A stretch of 64,000 bases of DNA from Novosphingobium sp. FSW06-99 (GTDB lineage Bacteria > Pseudomonadota > Alphaproteobacteria > Sphingomonadales > Sphingomonadaceae). The notes under the pieces were generated by a model that worked only from the letters and a program-made list of their open reading frames with translations, had not been told where the DNA came from and did no database searches. Positions 25,821 to 35,040 of the stretch are shown here, in pieces. Position 1 is the stretch's first letter; the number at the start of each line of letters is the position of its first letter. Both the position numbers and the translations under genes were made by a program. The DNA lies in contig NZ_KQ954253.1 of the NCBI RefSeq assembly GCF_001519065.1, positions 172,158 through 236,157 on the forward strand. The letters are read 5' to 3'.

Positions 25821-28061
25821 CTATTCGGCTGGAAGGGTCTGAAAGAAGGCCGGGGTCGCCGGTGACGCGGCGTGGATGATCGGTCCGGGGACCTTGGGAC
25901 TGGCGATCCGGCGTGTGATCCGACGCATGTCCGACAGCGCAAGCAGATAGGCGAGCAGCGATTCCGCCCCGCGATTTTCGTTGGCGCGGTCGGGGTGCAA
26001 CCCGTCGCGGCAACTGCCGGTGGCGGTATCGACCAACGGTACACCCAGATCGTTGGTCCCCGTGAACCAGGCAAAGGCACGTTGCGCCTCGACCACCCAC
26101 GACGGCGCGGGATCGACCGCGTGTGCGGCCATGCAGGCGGCGATCGTGGCACAGGCTTCGACCGGTTGCTGGTCAAACGGCAGCGGCGCCTGGCGCGTGC
26201 CCAACAGAAAGCCATCCGAACCGACCGGACGAAAATGCCCGCTTGGCGCGGTCTGTGCGGCCAGCAACCAGCGCAGTGCGCGTAGGCCCTCGGCCACCAT
26301 GTTCTGATCGCCAAGTGCCCGACCGGTTACGATCAGGGCTTCGCACAGGCGGGCGTTATCGTAACTCAGGCGGTCTTCGAACCACACCCAGTCGGCCGAC
26401 GCGCACGTATGCAGGCAGCGTTGCAGCCGTTCGGCAAGGTCCCGGCGCAAGTACTCCGCGGCCGTATCGCGCGGGTGTGTCGGGCAATAGGCGTTGAACC
26501 CCAGCAAGGCAAACGCCCAGGCGCGTGGCGATCCGAACCCGGCAACCGACGTCATCGCCAGCCTGAACAGCGGCGCCGCCCAGCGGGCCAGCGCCGGATG
26601 ATCCTGCGACTGGGCACATACACCCAGCGCCCACAGTGTCCGGCCATGGCTGTCCTGCGACCCCGAAGGTTCGAGCCAGCGCCGGTCGTAGCCCATGAAA
26701 TTGCGGAACATCCCGTTGTCCGGGTTCCAGCCGTGCTGAATAAATGCGGCAAAACGCGGCGCCATGGCCTGCGCAAACGCGCCGTGCCCATCGGCGCCGA
26801 TGCGGCAGCAAGCGATCAGCGCACGGGCATTGTCATCGATGCAATAGCCGTGATGACGGTCGGGAATGCCGTGAACGGCATGTTGAAACAGGCCGGTATC
26901 ATCGCACATTGCCTGAAAATGCGCCAATTCCATCCGTGGCAGCGCGGGTGCCGGACGATCGCAGGCAAAGCGAAAGCAATCGCGATAGCGCACCGCGACA
27001 TTGGCCCAGGTCATCGCGCGACTGGCCACATAGGCCTTGCGCCCGATGGCAAGGCGCGCGCGATCATCGACCAGCAGATCGGCCACGGCCTTGCCCAAGC
27101 TTTCGGGTTCGTTGAACGGGACCAGCACGCCCGACCCGTCCATCAACAATTCGACCGCATGCCAATAGGGCGTCGAGACCACGGGACGGCCCATTCCATG
27201 CGAATAGGCCAGCGTGCCCGAGGTCATTTGCGCCTCACCGAGATAGGGGGTCACATAGACATCGCACATCGCGATATGGTCGAGCAGTTCGGGCCGTTCG
27301 ACGAACCGGTTGAGGAACACAACATGGTCATCGAGGCCCAAGGCATGAACCCGCGTGATCAGACTGTTGCGATAGGCTTCACCGGCAGACCGCAACAGCG
27401 CGGGATGGGTCGCGCCCATCACCACATAGATTGCGTCGGGTACTTTTGCGAGCACGACCGGCATCGCCGCGATCATCGTCTCGATGCCCTTGTTGGGACT
27501 GAGCAGGCCAAAAGTCAGGATCACCTGGCGATCGGCAAAGCCCAGTGCAGCCTTGGCGCGGTGCGAGGTGACCAGGGGCATATCGGGGATGCCGTGCGCG
27601 ATCACCACGATCGTGTCGGGATCGGCGCCATAGGTATCGACCAGGATCGCCCGCCCCTTGCGCGCCATGACCACGATCTGCGCCGAGGCCGCCAGGATCG
27701 CGTCAACCACCCGGCGCTGGGCCGGGGTGGGACGATCGAGCACGGTGTGCAGCGTGGTGACCAATGGCACCCGCAGCGCGGCGATCAGGTCGAGCACCCA
27801 TTCGCCCGCTTCACCACCGAAGATGCCGAATTCGTGTTGCAGGCAGACGACGTCGAAGGCCTGCGCATTGATATAGTCCGCCGCCGCGCGATAGCCTTGC
27901 CGTTCGTCCTGGTCGATCGTCCAGCGCACGTGCGAGCCGAATACATAGTGCTCGCCGGGGTCGCACATCGCGACGATCGCGGTCTGTGCCACGGTGTCGA
28001 GATGGCGCACGGCAAGTTCAAGGTCGGTGGTAAACGTGGCGATACCGCAACGCCGGGGCAA
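25821..28061 (-). CDS. Two-domain GT4 glycosyltransferase
   Basis: 746 residues. About residues 1-370 are a GT4 (GT-B fold) transferase: PRRCGIATFTTDLELA, VVCLQHEFGIFGGEAG, TFGLLSPNKGIETMI, YVTPYLGEAQMTSGTLAYSHGMGRPVVST. Residues 380-720 resemble an alpha/alpha-toroid glycosidase-like domain (GYCIDDNARALIACCR, FEDRLSYDNARLCEALI). The only start codon in this frame is the TTG at 28061, yet the family's conserved LRVAFVGNA lies in frame just upstream, before a stop at 28110. The true start is therefore uncertain. Coupled to GH130 copy 1; the acceptor is unknown. Confidence 0.82.
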   Translation of the reverse strand: MPRRCGIATFTTDLELAVRHLDTVAQTAIVAMCDPGEHYVFGSHVRWTIDQDERQGYRAAADYINAQAFDVVCLQHEFGIFGGEAGEWVLDLIAALRVPLVTTLHTVLDRPTPAQRRVVDAILAASAQIVVMARKGRAILVDTYGADPDTIVVIAHGIPDMPLVTSHRAKAALGFADRQVILTFGLLSPNKGIETMIAAMPVVLAKVPDAIYVVMGATHPALLRSAGEAYRNSLITRVHALGLDDHVVFLNRFVERPELLDHIAMCDVYVTPYLGEAQMTSGTLAYSHGMGRPVVSTPYWHAVELLMDGSGVLVPFNEPESLGKAVADLLVDDRARLAIGRKAYVASRAMTWANVAVRYRDCFRFACDRPAPALPRMELAHFQAMCDDTGLFQHAVHGIPDRHHGYCIDDNARALIACCRIGADGHGAFAQAMAPRFAAFIQHGWNPDNGMFRNFMGYDRRWLEPSGSQDSHGRTLWALGVCAQSQDHPALARWAAPLFRLAMTSVAGFGSPRAWAFALLGFNAYCPTHPRDTAAEYLRRDLAERLQRCLHTCASADWVWFEDRLSYDNARLCEALIVTGRALGDQNMVAEGLRALRWLLAAQTAPSGHFRPVGSDGFLLGTRQAPLPFDQQPVEACATIAACMAAHAVDPAPSWVVEAQRAFAWFTGTNDLGVPLVDTATGSCRDGLHPDRANENRGAESLLAYLLALSDMRRITRRIASPKVPGPIIHAASPATPAFFQTLPAE

Positions 28062-28363
28062 GGCATTGCCGACAAAGGCAACTCTTAGCTGACCCCACGA
28101 AGCATCGTCTCAAAGCGTGCCTTTCGACTGACGGTTGCAACCTGCCCGGTCGAAAAATATCGGCGAGAGTATTGGATTGAGGCACATTGTGCGCTCTCCT
28201 GCGTCAAGCGGGGGCGCATCGCATCCCTCAGTCGCGAACGGCTCGGGTCCGAATAGTCGCGATGCGTTGGCGTCTAGCATGGCCGGGCGGTTTCCCGGCA
28301 TCAATTCGGCGGCATTTCGCACGGCCACGGGCGCCGACGGGATTGTTTGCGGGGCCTGGGGTA

Positions 28364-29104
28364 TCACGCACACAACAGTATCGTGGTGATGACCAGCCGG
28401 GTGTCGACCTCGTCACGCACCGCGATGCAATCGATGCCGGCATCGGCAACCGCCCGATCATTGCCGCCTGGATAGAGCGCATCGCCGACATAGGCGATGT
28501 CGCTGGTCGCCAGACCTTGCAGGCGCGCCAGGCCGAGCAGCCCCCAGGCCTTGTCGACACCGGCGCGCGTCACATCGATCGACGTCGAACCGCCAATCCG
28601 CACGGCAAAGCCCGGCAAGATCGGGACCAGCAGCGCGCGCAAGGCTTCACGTCGGGTGCGGTCCGGGTCCCACGCCAGCTTGGCGGCGGGCGGGGCCTGT
28701 TGCCCCAGCGCCGACAGCGTGATCTGACTGCCCCGATCCTCGATCCGGTCACCCCAGCATTGTGCCTGCGCCAGGTCAGTGGTCGCAACAGCGGTTTGCA
28801 GCGCCGCGATGATGCGGGCGCGTTCATCCGCATGCAACAGGTCGGCATGAACGCATCGCCATTGACCTTCGAACCGATAGCGTTTTGCCCCCGATGTCGG
28901 CAGCAGCGAAAGACGCGAAAAGTTGATCGCGGGTGGCAGCCGATCGACCACTTGCACCATGAATTGGGGCCAATCCCCGCCCGAGATGATGGCCACAGGG
29001 ACATGCTGCACCAATCGGGCCAGCAGCCCGGACGTGGCAGGATCGATCGGTTGCTTGCTGGCGGCAAGCGTTCCGTCGAGGTCAAAGGCGATCAGGCGTT
29101 TCAT
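28364..29104 (-). CDS. HAD-IIB sugar phosphatase-like protein
   Basis: 246 residues from the ATG at 29104. HAD motif I is FDLDGTLA (residues 5-12), motif II IISGG, a Lys in the DKAWGL region and motif III/IV GDALYPGGNDRAV. The cap domain is of the IIB type seen in sucrose-phosphate, trehalose-phosphate and mannosyl-phosphoglycerate phosphatases and eukaryote-type phosphomannomutases. Divergent from GH130 copy 2, with an inverted pair of the 18-base element between them, so the two are probably co-regulated and work on the same sugar phosphate pool. Confidence 0.8.
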   Translation of the reverse strand: MKRLIAFDLDGTLAASKQPIDPATSGLLARLVQHVPVAIISGGDWPQFMVQVVDRLPPAINFSRLSLLPTSGAKRYRFEGQWRCVHADLLHADERARIIAALQTAVATTDLAQAQCWGDRIEDRGSQITLSALGQQAPPAAKLAWDPDRTRREALRALLVPILPGFAVRIGGSTSIDVTRAGVDKAWGLLGLARLQGLATSDIAYVGDALYPGGNDRAVADAGIDCIAVRDEVDTRLVITTILLCA

Positions 29105-29140
29105 CGGTCTCAGGATGGTTGCCAGACTGGCCTCCGCGCC

Positions 29141-29180
29141 GACAGGATCGGAATGTACCAACGTAGATTCCGATCCTGCC
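29141..29180. promoter_or_regulatory. 18-base promoter element, inverted pair between HAD and GH130 genes
   Basis: Plus-strand copy GTAGATTCCGATCCTGCC (29163-29180) points at GH130 copy 2; minus-strand copy GTACATTCCGATCCTGTC (29158-29141) points at the HAD gene. Sixteen of eighteen positions pair, with a 4-base spacer. The copies end 31 and 36 bases before the respective starts. Other copies of this element precede further genes up to 45393. Confidence 0.7.
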
Positions 29181-29211
29181 GCCACCACCGGCCCGATGGC
29201 AGAGCCCCGCC

Positions 29212-30501
29212 ATGGTGCCCGACATTGCAATAAGCCATCTGCCGATCGTGTTGCGCGCTGACCCTGCCCGTGTGGTGTTGCGGCCGTTCACACCGGCGGA
29301 CGACCGGACCCCCTCGATCAGCCGGGCGCAATGCCTGGCCAATCGCGTCCTGGCGCTTGACGCGGCAGACCTCGCCACAGAGCTGGAGCGGGTCATTGCC
29401 AGTTTGTCCGACCGGCATTCACATGTTGAAGAGGTGTTGCTGCGCCGGTTTCACGAAGTCGACGGCACAATGATTGCCAGCCAGCCGATGTCGCATGGGC
29501 AGCGAGTGCTGATCGGTGCGTTCTTCTGCGAGGAATATTCGTTCGAAGCTGCCGCGCTGTTCAATCCAAGCATGGTCGCCCACCCCGATCAAAGCGATGT
29601 AGACCCTGGCGCCTTGCGCTTTGTGCTGTCGCTGCGCGGTGTGGGCGAAGGGCACATTTCCTCGATCACCTTTCGCACCGGCATGATCCTGGCCGATGGC
29701 ACGATCAGCATCGACCCTGCCAACACAGAAGCCATATCGCCATCGATCGAAACGCTGCCAGGCGGGGCGCCCGAAGACGTCGGTGTGCGACTGTCGTGCC
29801 GCCAGGCGCGCGATCTGTCGGAAATCGTGATCTTTCCGATTACCGTGCGACAGAGCCACGGCATTGAAGACTTGCGGCTCGTGCGGTTTGTCGCCGAAGA
29901 CGGTACGACCCACTATCTTGGCACGTATACCGCGTGCAGCAGCACCGATATCCGCGTCGAATTGCTGCGCACCGACGACTTTTCGACGTTCGAGCTGACC
30001 CCGCTGCACGGCGCCGCCGCCGCCGACAAAGGCATGGCACTGTTTCCCCGGCGCATCGACGGGCGCATGGCGATGCTGGCGCGGCTCGATCACGAAAGTC
30101 TGTGGCTGTTGCGATCCGACGATATCGATTGCTGGGATACCGGCACGAAGATCCTTTCCCCCAAGTGGGTTTGGGAATGGGTACAGATGGGCAATTGCGG
30201 CAGTCCGATCGAGATCGACGAAGGTTGGCTGGTGCTGGTCCACGGCGTAGGCCCGGTGCGCAATTACTGCATCGGCGCCTGCCTGCTCGACAAGGATGAC
30301 CCGGCCATCGTGTTGCGGCGCCTGGCCGCCCCGCTGTTGCGCCCGGGCGTGCTCGAACGCGACGGCTATGTGCCAAACGTGCTCTACAGTTGCGGCGGAC
30401 TGGTCAACGGACGCACGCTGATCCTGCCTTATGCGGTTGCCGACAGCTTCACCACGTTCGCCACGCTGTCGGTCGATCAGTTGCTGGCGGCGATGGAATG
30501 A
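29212..30501 (+). CDS. GH130 glycoside phosphorylase-family protein, copy 2
   Basis: 429 residues, a close paralogue of the protein at 24511 along its whole length, including the N-terminal extension (VVLRPFTPADD...LIGAFFCEEYSFEAAALFNPS). GH130 motifs: SHGIEDLRLV (general-acid Asp kept, next residue Leu instead of Ala), KGMALFPRRIDG, GNCGSPIEIDEGWLVLVHGVGPVRNYCIGACLLD, ERDGYVPNVLYSCGGL. Ribosome site before the ATG is weak. Probably phosphorolyses a mannoside; different acceptor preference from copy 1 is plausible. Followed closely by the NAD(P)H oxidoreductase. Confidence 0.87.
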   Translation: MVPDIAISHLPIVLRADPARVVLRPFTPADDRTPSISRAQCLANRVLALDAADLATELERVIASLSDRHSHVEEVLLRRFHEVDGTMIASQPMSHGQRVLIGAFFCEEYSFEAAALFNPSMVAHPDQSDVDPGALRFVLSLRGVGEGHISSITFRTGMILADGTISIDPANTEAISPSIETLPGGAPEDVGVRLSCRQARDLSEIVIFPITVRQSHGIEDLRLVRFVAEDGTTHYLGTYTACSSTDIRVELLRTDDFSTFELTPLHGAAAADKGMALFPRRIDGRMAMLARLDHESLWLLRSDDIDCWDTGTKILSPKWVWEWVQMGNCGSPIEIDEGWLVLVHGVGPVRNYCIGACLLDKDDPAIVLRRLAAPLLRPGVLERDGYVPNVLYSCGGLVNGRTLILPYAVADSFTTFATLSVDQLLAAME

Positions 30502-30515
30502 AGAAAGGCCCGTCG

Positions 30516-31097
30516 ATGAACAGCCCTGCCCCGTCCAGCCACGTGGTGATCTTGTGCCACCCCGCGCCCGACAGTTTCAACGCGGCGGTCGCGACGCGCT
30601 ATTGCGAGACGGTACGGCAATGCGGACAGCAGGCCGTGCTTCGCGACTTATATGCCATGCACTTCGATCCGGTACTCCGGGCCGAGGAGCAGCCTGGCTC
30701 GGCCGATTTCGTGGTGCATCCCGACGTGCTTGCCGAGCGCGCGCTGATCGCCGATGCGAAGGTTGTGGTGCTGGTCTATCCGATCTGGCTCGGCTCTCCC
30801 CCGGCCATGCTCAAAGGCTATGTCGAGCGGGTGTTCTGCACCGGTCTGGCCGGCAAGGACCTGCTCAGCTTTTCTTCGTCGGGCAATTCGCAGGTCTGGC
30901 TGGAAGAACAGGGCGAATGGCAATCGCTGCTGCATCTGTTCGATCGTTATATCCGCCATGCCTTTGCCATGGGCTCGACCGAGCACGTCCATTTCCGCTC
31001 GGTGGTCAAGGGCATGAACGAGCGGTTCTTTTCGCAGAACATGGAAGATGTCCGCCAGGCCGCGACCAGGGCCTGCCGGGAATCCGCAGCGCCCTGA
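30516..31097 (+). CDS. Flavodoxin-fold NAD(P)H-dependent oxidoreductase
   Basis: 193 residues. ATG at 30516 has AGAAAGG seven bases upstream; an ATG at 30498 overlapping the GH130 stop is an alternative. Flavodoxin_2/NQO1-like features: VVILCHPAPDSFNAAVA (FMN phosphate loop), VLVYPIWLGSPPAMLKGYVERVF (flavin and substrate site). The family includes quinone reductases and KefF/MdaB. In an energy-stress cluster a role in two-electron quinone reduction or redox balance is reasonable, but the substrate is not readable. Confidence 0.82.
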   Translation: MNSPAPSSHVVILCHPAPDSFNAAVATRYCETVRQCGQQAVLRDLYAMHFDPVLRAEEQPGSADFVVHPDVLAERALIADAKVVVLVYPIWLGSPPAMLKGYVERVFCTGLAGKDLLSFSSSGNSQVWLEEQGEWQSLLHLFDRYIRHAFAMGSTEHVHFRSVVKGMNERFFSQNMEDVRQAATRACRESAAP

Positions 31098-31105
31098 GAG
31101 TCTGA

Positions 31106-31123
31106 GTACATTCCGACGCTGAC
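31106..31123 (+). promoter_or_regulatory. 18-base promoter element before phosphoketolase
   Basis: GTACATTCCGACGCTGAC, matching the element at 29163 and 34236 at 14 and 13 of 18 positions, 58 bases before the phosphoketolase ATG. A CTATCC sequence about 37 bases from its start could be the -10, which would put the element over the -35 position. Confidence 0.6.
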
Positions 31124-31181
31124 TGCGGGCCGCGCCGCGCCGCTATCCCCTGCGCGATCGTTCTGCACAAAGGGCCACGGC

Positions 31182-33626
31182 ATGAATTCCCCCGTCGAAT
31201 TGCACGAACCTGCCGGTGCCAAGACGCTGGCGCTGCGCTCGACCGGTCTGGCGACACTCGATCCGGTCGAGGCCGCGCTGATCGATGCGTGGTGGCGGGC
31301 GGCCAATTACCTGTCGGTCGGGCAGATCTATCTTTATGACAATCCGCTGCTGCGCGACCCCCTGACGCTCGACCATGTCAAACCGCTGGTCGTCGGACAT
31401 TGGGGAACCACTCCGGGGCAAACCTTCATCTATGCGCACCTCAATCGGGTGATCGTGTCGCATGATCTGGACATGATCTATATCGCCGGACCCGGGCACG
31501 GTGGCCCGGCGCTGGTGGGCGCGACGTATCTCGAAGGCAGCTATAGCGAGGTCTATCCAGGCATCAGCCGCGACACCGCCGGATTGAAAAAGCTGTTCAC
31601 CCAGTTTTCGTTCCCCGGCGGGATTTCCAGTCATGTTGCACCGACCACGCCGGGATCGATCCACGAGGGCGGCGAACTGGGCTATTCGTTGAGCCACGCC
31701 TTTGGCGCGGCCTTCGACAATCCCGACCTTATCGTCGCCTGTGTAATCGGCGATGGCGAGGCAGAGACCGGGCCGCTGGCGACAGCATGGCATTCAAACA
31801 AGTTTCTCAGCGCCAGAACCGATGGCGCCGTGCTGCCGATCCTGCACCTCAACGGCTACAAGATCAGCAATCCGACCGTGCTGGCGCGGATCGATCCGGC
31901 CGATCTGGAAAACCTGCTGACCGGCTATGGCTGGGCCCCCCTGTTTGTCGAAGGCGACGACCCGGCGGTGATGCACCAGACGATGGCGCGCGCCATGGAT
32001 ACTGCGATTGCGGCAATCCGGCGCATCCAGGACGATGCGCGCAAGAACCCGGCGCGGTGGGATGAACCGAGCCCGATGCCGCGCTGGCCCATGATCGTGC
32101 TGCGATCGCCCAAAGGCTGGACCGGGCCCAAAGCGGTCGACGGCGTAGCGATCGAAGGTACATTTCACGCGCACCAGGTGCCGTTGCAAGTCGATGCCGA
32201 TCGTCCCGGCCATGTCGCGCTGCTCGAAGCCTGGATGCGCAGCTATCGCCCGGAAGCACTGTTTGACGATCTGGGGCGGCTATTGCCCGAAATCGCGGCG
32301 CTGGCGCCGCAGGGCGGGCGACGCATGGGGGCCAACCCCCATGCCAACGGCGGATTGCTGCTGCGCGACTTGCACCTGCCCGATGTCCACGACCATGCCT
32401 GCACCGTCCCTGCGCCAGGCGCGATCACGGCATCGGACATGGGCATCCTGGGCACATTCTTGCGCGATGTGGTGGAATTGAACCGCGCCTCGGCCAATTT
32501 CCGCCTGTTCGGCCCCGACGAGACGGTGTCGAACATGCTCGATGCGGTGTTCGATGTCACCAATCGGCAGTGGGAAGAAGCGATCATCACCCACGATGAA
32601 TTCCTAGCCCCGGATGGGCGCGTGCTCGATGCCATGCTGTCCGAACACAATTGCGAAGGTTGGCTCGAAGGCTATCTGCTGACCGGCCGACACGGCATTT
32701 TCGCAAGCTACGAAGCGTTTGTGCGGATCATCGATTCGATGGCCAGCCAGCATGCCAAATGGCTGAAAGTCACCGCGCAATTGCCCTGGCGCAAGCCGAT
32801 CGCATCGCTGAACCTGCTGCTCTCGTCGCACGTGTGGCAGCAGGATCACAACGGGTTTACCCATCAGGACCCGGGATTTCTCGACCATATCCTGACCAAG
32901 AAACCTGCCATCGTGCGCGCTTTTCTGCCGCCCGATGCCAATTGTCTGCTGGCGGTGATCGACCATTGCCTGCACAGCCGTCACCATATCAACGTGGTGG
33001 TCGCCGGCAAGCACGCGATGCCGCAATGGCTGACTATCGATGCGGCCATCGCCCATTGCGCACAAGGCATCGGCATCTGGAAATGGGCCAGCAACGACGG
33101 TGATGCGGACGCCGACCCCGATCTGGTCATGGCCGCTTGCGGTGATACGCCCACACTCGAAGTGCTGGCCGCGGTCACCATCTTGCGCACGCATCTGCCC
33201 GATCTGCGCGTACGGGTCATCAATGTGGTCGATCTGACCACGCTGCATTTGGCCAACGAACATCCCCACGGGCTGACCGATGCGGATTATGATGCGCTGT
33301 TTACCCGCACCCGGCCGGTAATATTTGCCTTTCACGGCTATCCCGGGCTGGTACAACGCTTGACCCACGCGCGCACAAACCGCACCCTGTCGGTGCACGG
33401 CTATCAAGAGGAAGGTACCATCACCACTGCGTTCGACATTCGCGTGCAAAACGGGATCGATCGGTTTCACCTCGTGCTCGATGCGATCGGCCATTTGCCC
33501 GATCTGGGCAGCCGGGGCGCCTGGCTGGCCCAGACGATGCGCGACAAGCTGGCCGCGCATACGCGCTACATCGATGTGCACGGCAGGGATATGCCCGAAA
33601 TCCGCGATTGGGTCTGGCCGCAATGA
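31182..33626 (+). CDS. xfp: Phosphoketolase (xylulose-5-P/fructose-6-P)
   Basis: 814 residues, normal length for the bacterial family. Thiamine-diphosphate enzyme splitting xylulose 5-phosphate or fructose 6-phosphate with phosphate to acetyl phosphate and glyceraldehyde 3-phosphate or erythrose 4-phosphate. Visible motifs: [54 protein letters not shown] (ThDP/Mg site) and a C-terminal [12 protein letters not shown]. Cytoplasmic. Linked with acetate kinase at 45484, giving substrate-level ATP from acetyl phosphate. Stop overlaps the histidine phosphatase start. Confidence 0.96.
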   Translation: MNSPVELHEPAGAKTLALRSTGLATLDPVEAALIDAWWRAANYLSVGQIYLYDNPLLRDPLTLDHVKPLVVGHWGTTPGQTFIYAHLNRVIVSHDLDMIYIAGPGHGGPALVGATYLEGSYSEVYPGISRDTAGLKKLFTQFSFPGGISSHVAPTTPGSIHEGGELGYSLSHAFGAAFDNPDLIVACVIGDGEAETGPLATAWHSNKFLSARTDGAVLPILHLNGYKISNPTVLARIDPADLENLLTGYGWAPLFVEGDDPAVMHQTMARAMDTAIAAIRRIQDDARKNPARWDEPSPMPRWPMIVLRSPKGWTGPKAVDGVAIEGTFHAHQVPLQVDADRPGHVALLEAWMRSYRPEALFDDLGRLLPEIAALAPQGGRRMGANPHANGGLLLRDLHLPDVHDHACTVPAPGAITASDMGILGTFLRDVVELNRASANFRLFGPDETVSNMLDAVFDVTNRQWEEAIITHDEFLAPDGRVLDAMLSEHNCEGWLEGYLLTGRHGIFASYEAFVRIIDSMASQHAKWLKVTAQLPWRKPIASLNLLLSSHVWQQDHNGFTHQDPGFLDHILTKKPAIVRAFLPPDANCLLAVIDHCLHSRHHINVVVAGKHAMPQWLTIDAAIAHCAQGIGIWKWASNDGDADADPDLVMAACGDTPTLEVLAAVTILRTHLPDLRVRVINVVDLTTLHLANEHPHGLTDADYDALFTRTRPVIFAFHGYPGLVQRLTHARTNRTLSVHGYQEEGTITTAFDIRVQNGIDRFHLVLDAIGHLPDLGSRGAWLAQTMRDKLAAHTRYIDVHGRDMPEIRDWVWPQ

Positions 33627-34225
33627 CGTCGATTTTGCCGACCGTCATGCTGATCCGGCATGGCGAGACTGCGTGGTCATTGTCGGGACAGCACACCGGA
33701 CGCACCGACATAGCGTTGACCGCGAACGGCGAGGCGATGGCGCGTGAGCTGGCGCCGATGCTTGCCCCGTTCCGGTTTTCGCACGTGTTTACCAGTCCGC
33801 TGCAACGCGCGCGGCGCACCTGTCTGCTGGCCGTGAACGGACGCATGGCGGTAACCGATGCCGATCTCGCCGAATGGGATTATGGCCGGTACGAAGGGCT
33901 GGACACCCCCCAGGTGCACGCGCTGGACCCGGGCTGGAACGTGTTTACCGATGGCAGCCCGGGCGGCGAAAGCGTTGCCGATGTGGTTGCGCGCGCCGAC
34001 CGCGTGATCGATCGGTTGCGCACGATGACCGGGCCGATTGCGGTGTTCAGCCACGCCCATTTTGGTCGTGTGCTGGCGGCGCGCTGGGTCGGACTGCCCG
34101 GTGCTGCGGGCGAACATCTGGTGCTCGATCCCGCTTCGTTGAGCGTGCTCGGCGCCAGGCCGGGATATCCCGCAGTCCCGGTGATCGTCCGCTGGAACGT
34201 GGTTGCGCCCGATCGGCTGATCTGA
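33623..34225 (+). CDS. Histidine phosphatase (phosphoglycerate mutase-like)
   Basis: 200 residues, ATG overlapping the phosphoketolase stop (ATGA). Motifs: [10 protein letters not shown] (phosphorylated His), [37 protein letters not shown] (second His). Histidine-phosphatase superfamily branch 1; it may be a sugar-phosphate phosphatase working beside the phosphoketolase. The exact substrate cannot be read from the sequence. Confidence 0.87.
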   Translation: MTSILPTVMLIRHGETAWSLSGQHTGRTDIALTANGEAMARELAPMLAPFRFSHVFTSPLQRARRTCLLAVNGRMAVTDADLAEWDYGRYEGLDTPQVHALDPGWNVFTDGSPGGESVADVVARADRVIDRLRTMTGPIAVFSHAHFGRVLAARWVGLPGAAGEHLVLDPASLSVLGARPGYPAVPVIVRWNVVAPDRLI

Positions 34226-34235
34226 ACCGCGCTGG

Positions 34236-34253
34236 GTAGATTCCGATCCTGCC
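34236..34253 (+). promoter_or_regulatory. 18-base promoter element before the exporter operon
   Basis: GTAGATTCCGATCCTGCC, identical in all 18 bases to 29163-29180, ending 58 bases before the ABC ATPase ATG. GCTTAGCC lies about 35 bases from its start, at the -10 spacing seen for the other copies. Confidence 0.68.
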
Positions 34254-34311
34254 CCCTTGCCGCCGCCACGCTTAGCCCCGGTCTTCGCATTCGCAATCGC
34301 AAAGGCCAGTC

Positions 34312-35040
34312 ATGCCCGCCCCCGTGGCACCTCAAACATCGCCGCCAGCGATGGCGATATCGGCGCAGCACTTGTGCCGGGTGTTTGGCACGGGAGAAGC
34401 GCGCACCATCGCGGTCAACGATGTAACGATCGACATTCCGATGGGCCAGATGCTGTACATCGTCGGCCCCTCGGGCAGCGGCAAGACCACCCTGCTCAGC
34501 ATGATTTCGGGTATCCTGCGGCCCAGCAGCGGGCGCGTGCTGGTCAAAGGGGTCGATGTCTGGGACCTGAGCGCCAGCGACGACGCCCGGTTCCGGTTGC
34601 ACAACATAGGCTTTGTGTTTCAAGATTTTCACTTGTTTCCGCGCCTGACCACCGCCGAAAATGTCGCGATTCCGCTGGTGTTGCGCGGTGTTGCATGGGG
34701 CAAGGCGATGGCCACGGCGGTGCAGACGCTGGCGCTGGTCGGGCTCGATAAGCGCGCCGACCTGCAACCGGTCAAGTTGAGCGGGGGCGAACAGCAACGC
34801 GTGGCGATTGCCCGGGCCATCATCACCCAGCCCGATATCCTGATCCTCGACGAACCGACCGCCTCGCTCGATGGCGACACCGGGCGCAATATCGTCGGGT
34901 TCGTCAAGACCCACTTGCTGACCCCGACGCGGGCGATCGTCATCGTTACCCATGATGCCCGCATCTATGAGTTCGCCAGTTCGATCCTGCACATGGAAGA
35001 CGGCAAGCTATCAAGCCAGGAAGACAACACCAATGGCTGA
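34312..35040 (+). CDS. ABC transporter ATPase (DevA/MacB-like)
   Basis: 242 residues; AAAGG upstream of the ATG. Walker A GPSGSGKTTLLSM, Q-loop FVFQDFHLFPRLT, signature LSGGEQQRVAIARA, Walker B ILILDEPTASLDG, and H-loop VTHDARI. The sequence belongs to the LolD/MacB/DevA class of ATPases serving FtsX-type permeases. First gene of an operon encoding a complete three-part exporter plus a proton ATPase; it overlaps the adaptor gene by eight bases. Confidence 0.9.
   Translation: MPAPVAPQTSPPAMAISAQHLCRVFGTGEARTIAVNDVTIDIPMGQMLYIVGPSGSGKTTLLSMISGILRPSSGRVLVKGVDVWDLSASDDARFRLHNIGFVFQDFHLFPRLTTAENVAIPLVLRGVAWGKAMATAVQTLALVGLDKRADLQPVKLSGGEQQRVAIARAIITQPDILILDEPTASLDGDTGRNIVGFVKTHLLTPTRAIVIVTHDARIYEFASSILHMEDGKLSSQEDNTNG

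Noticed and set aside
26409..28088. 559-codon plus-strand open frame opposite the glycosyltransferase
   Set aside because: Shadow of the glycosyltransferase; no recognisable domain and the usual biased composition.
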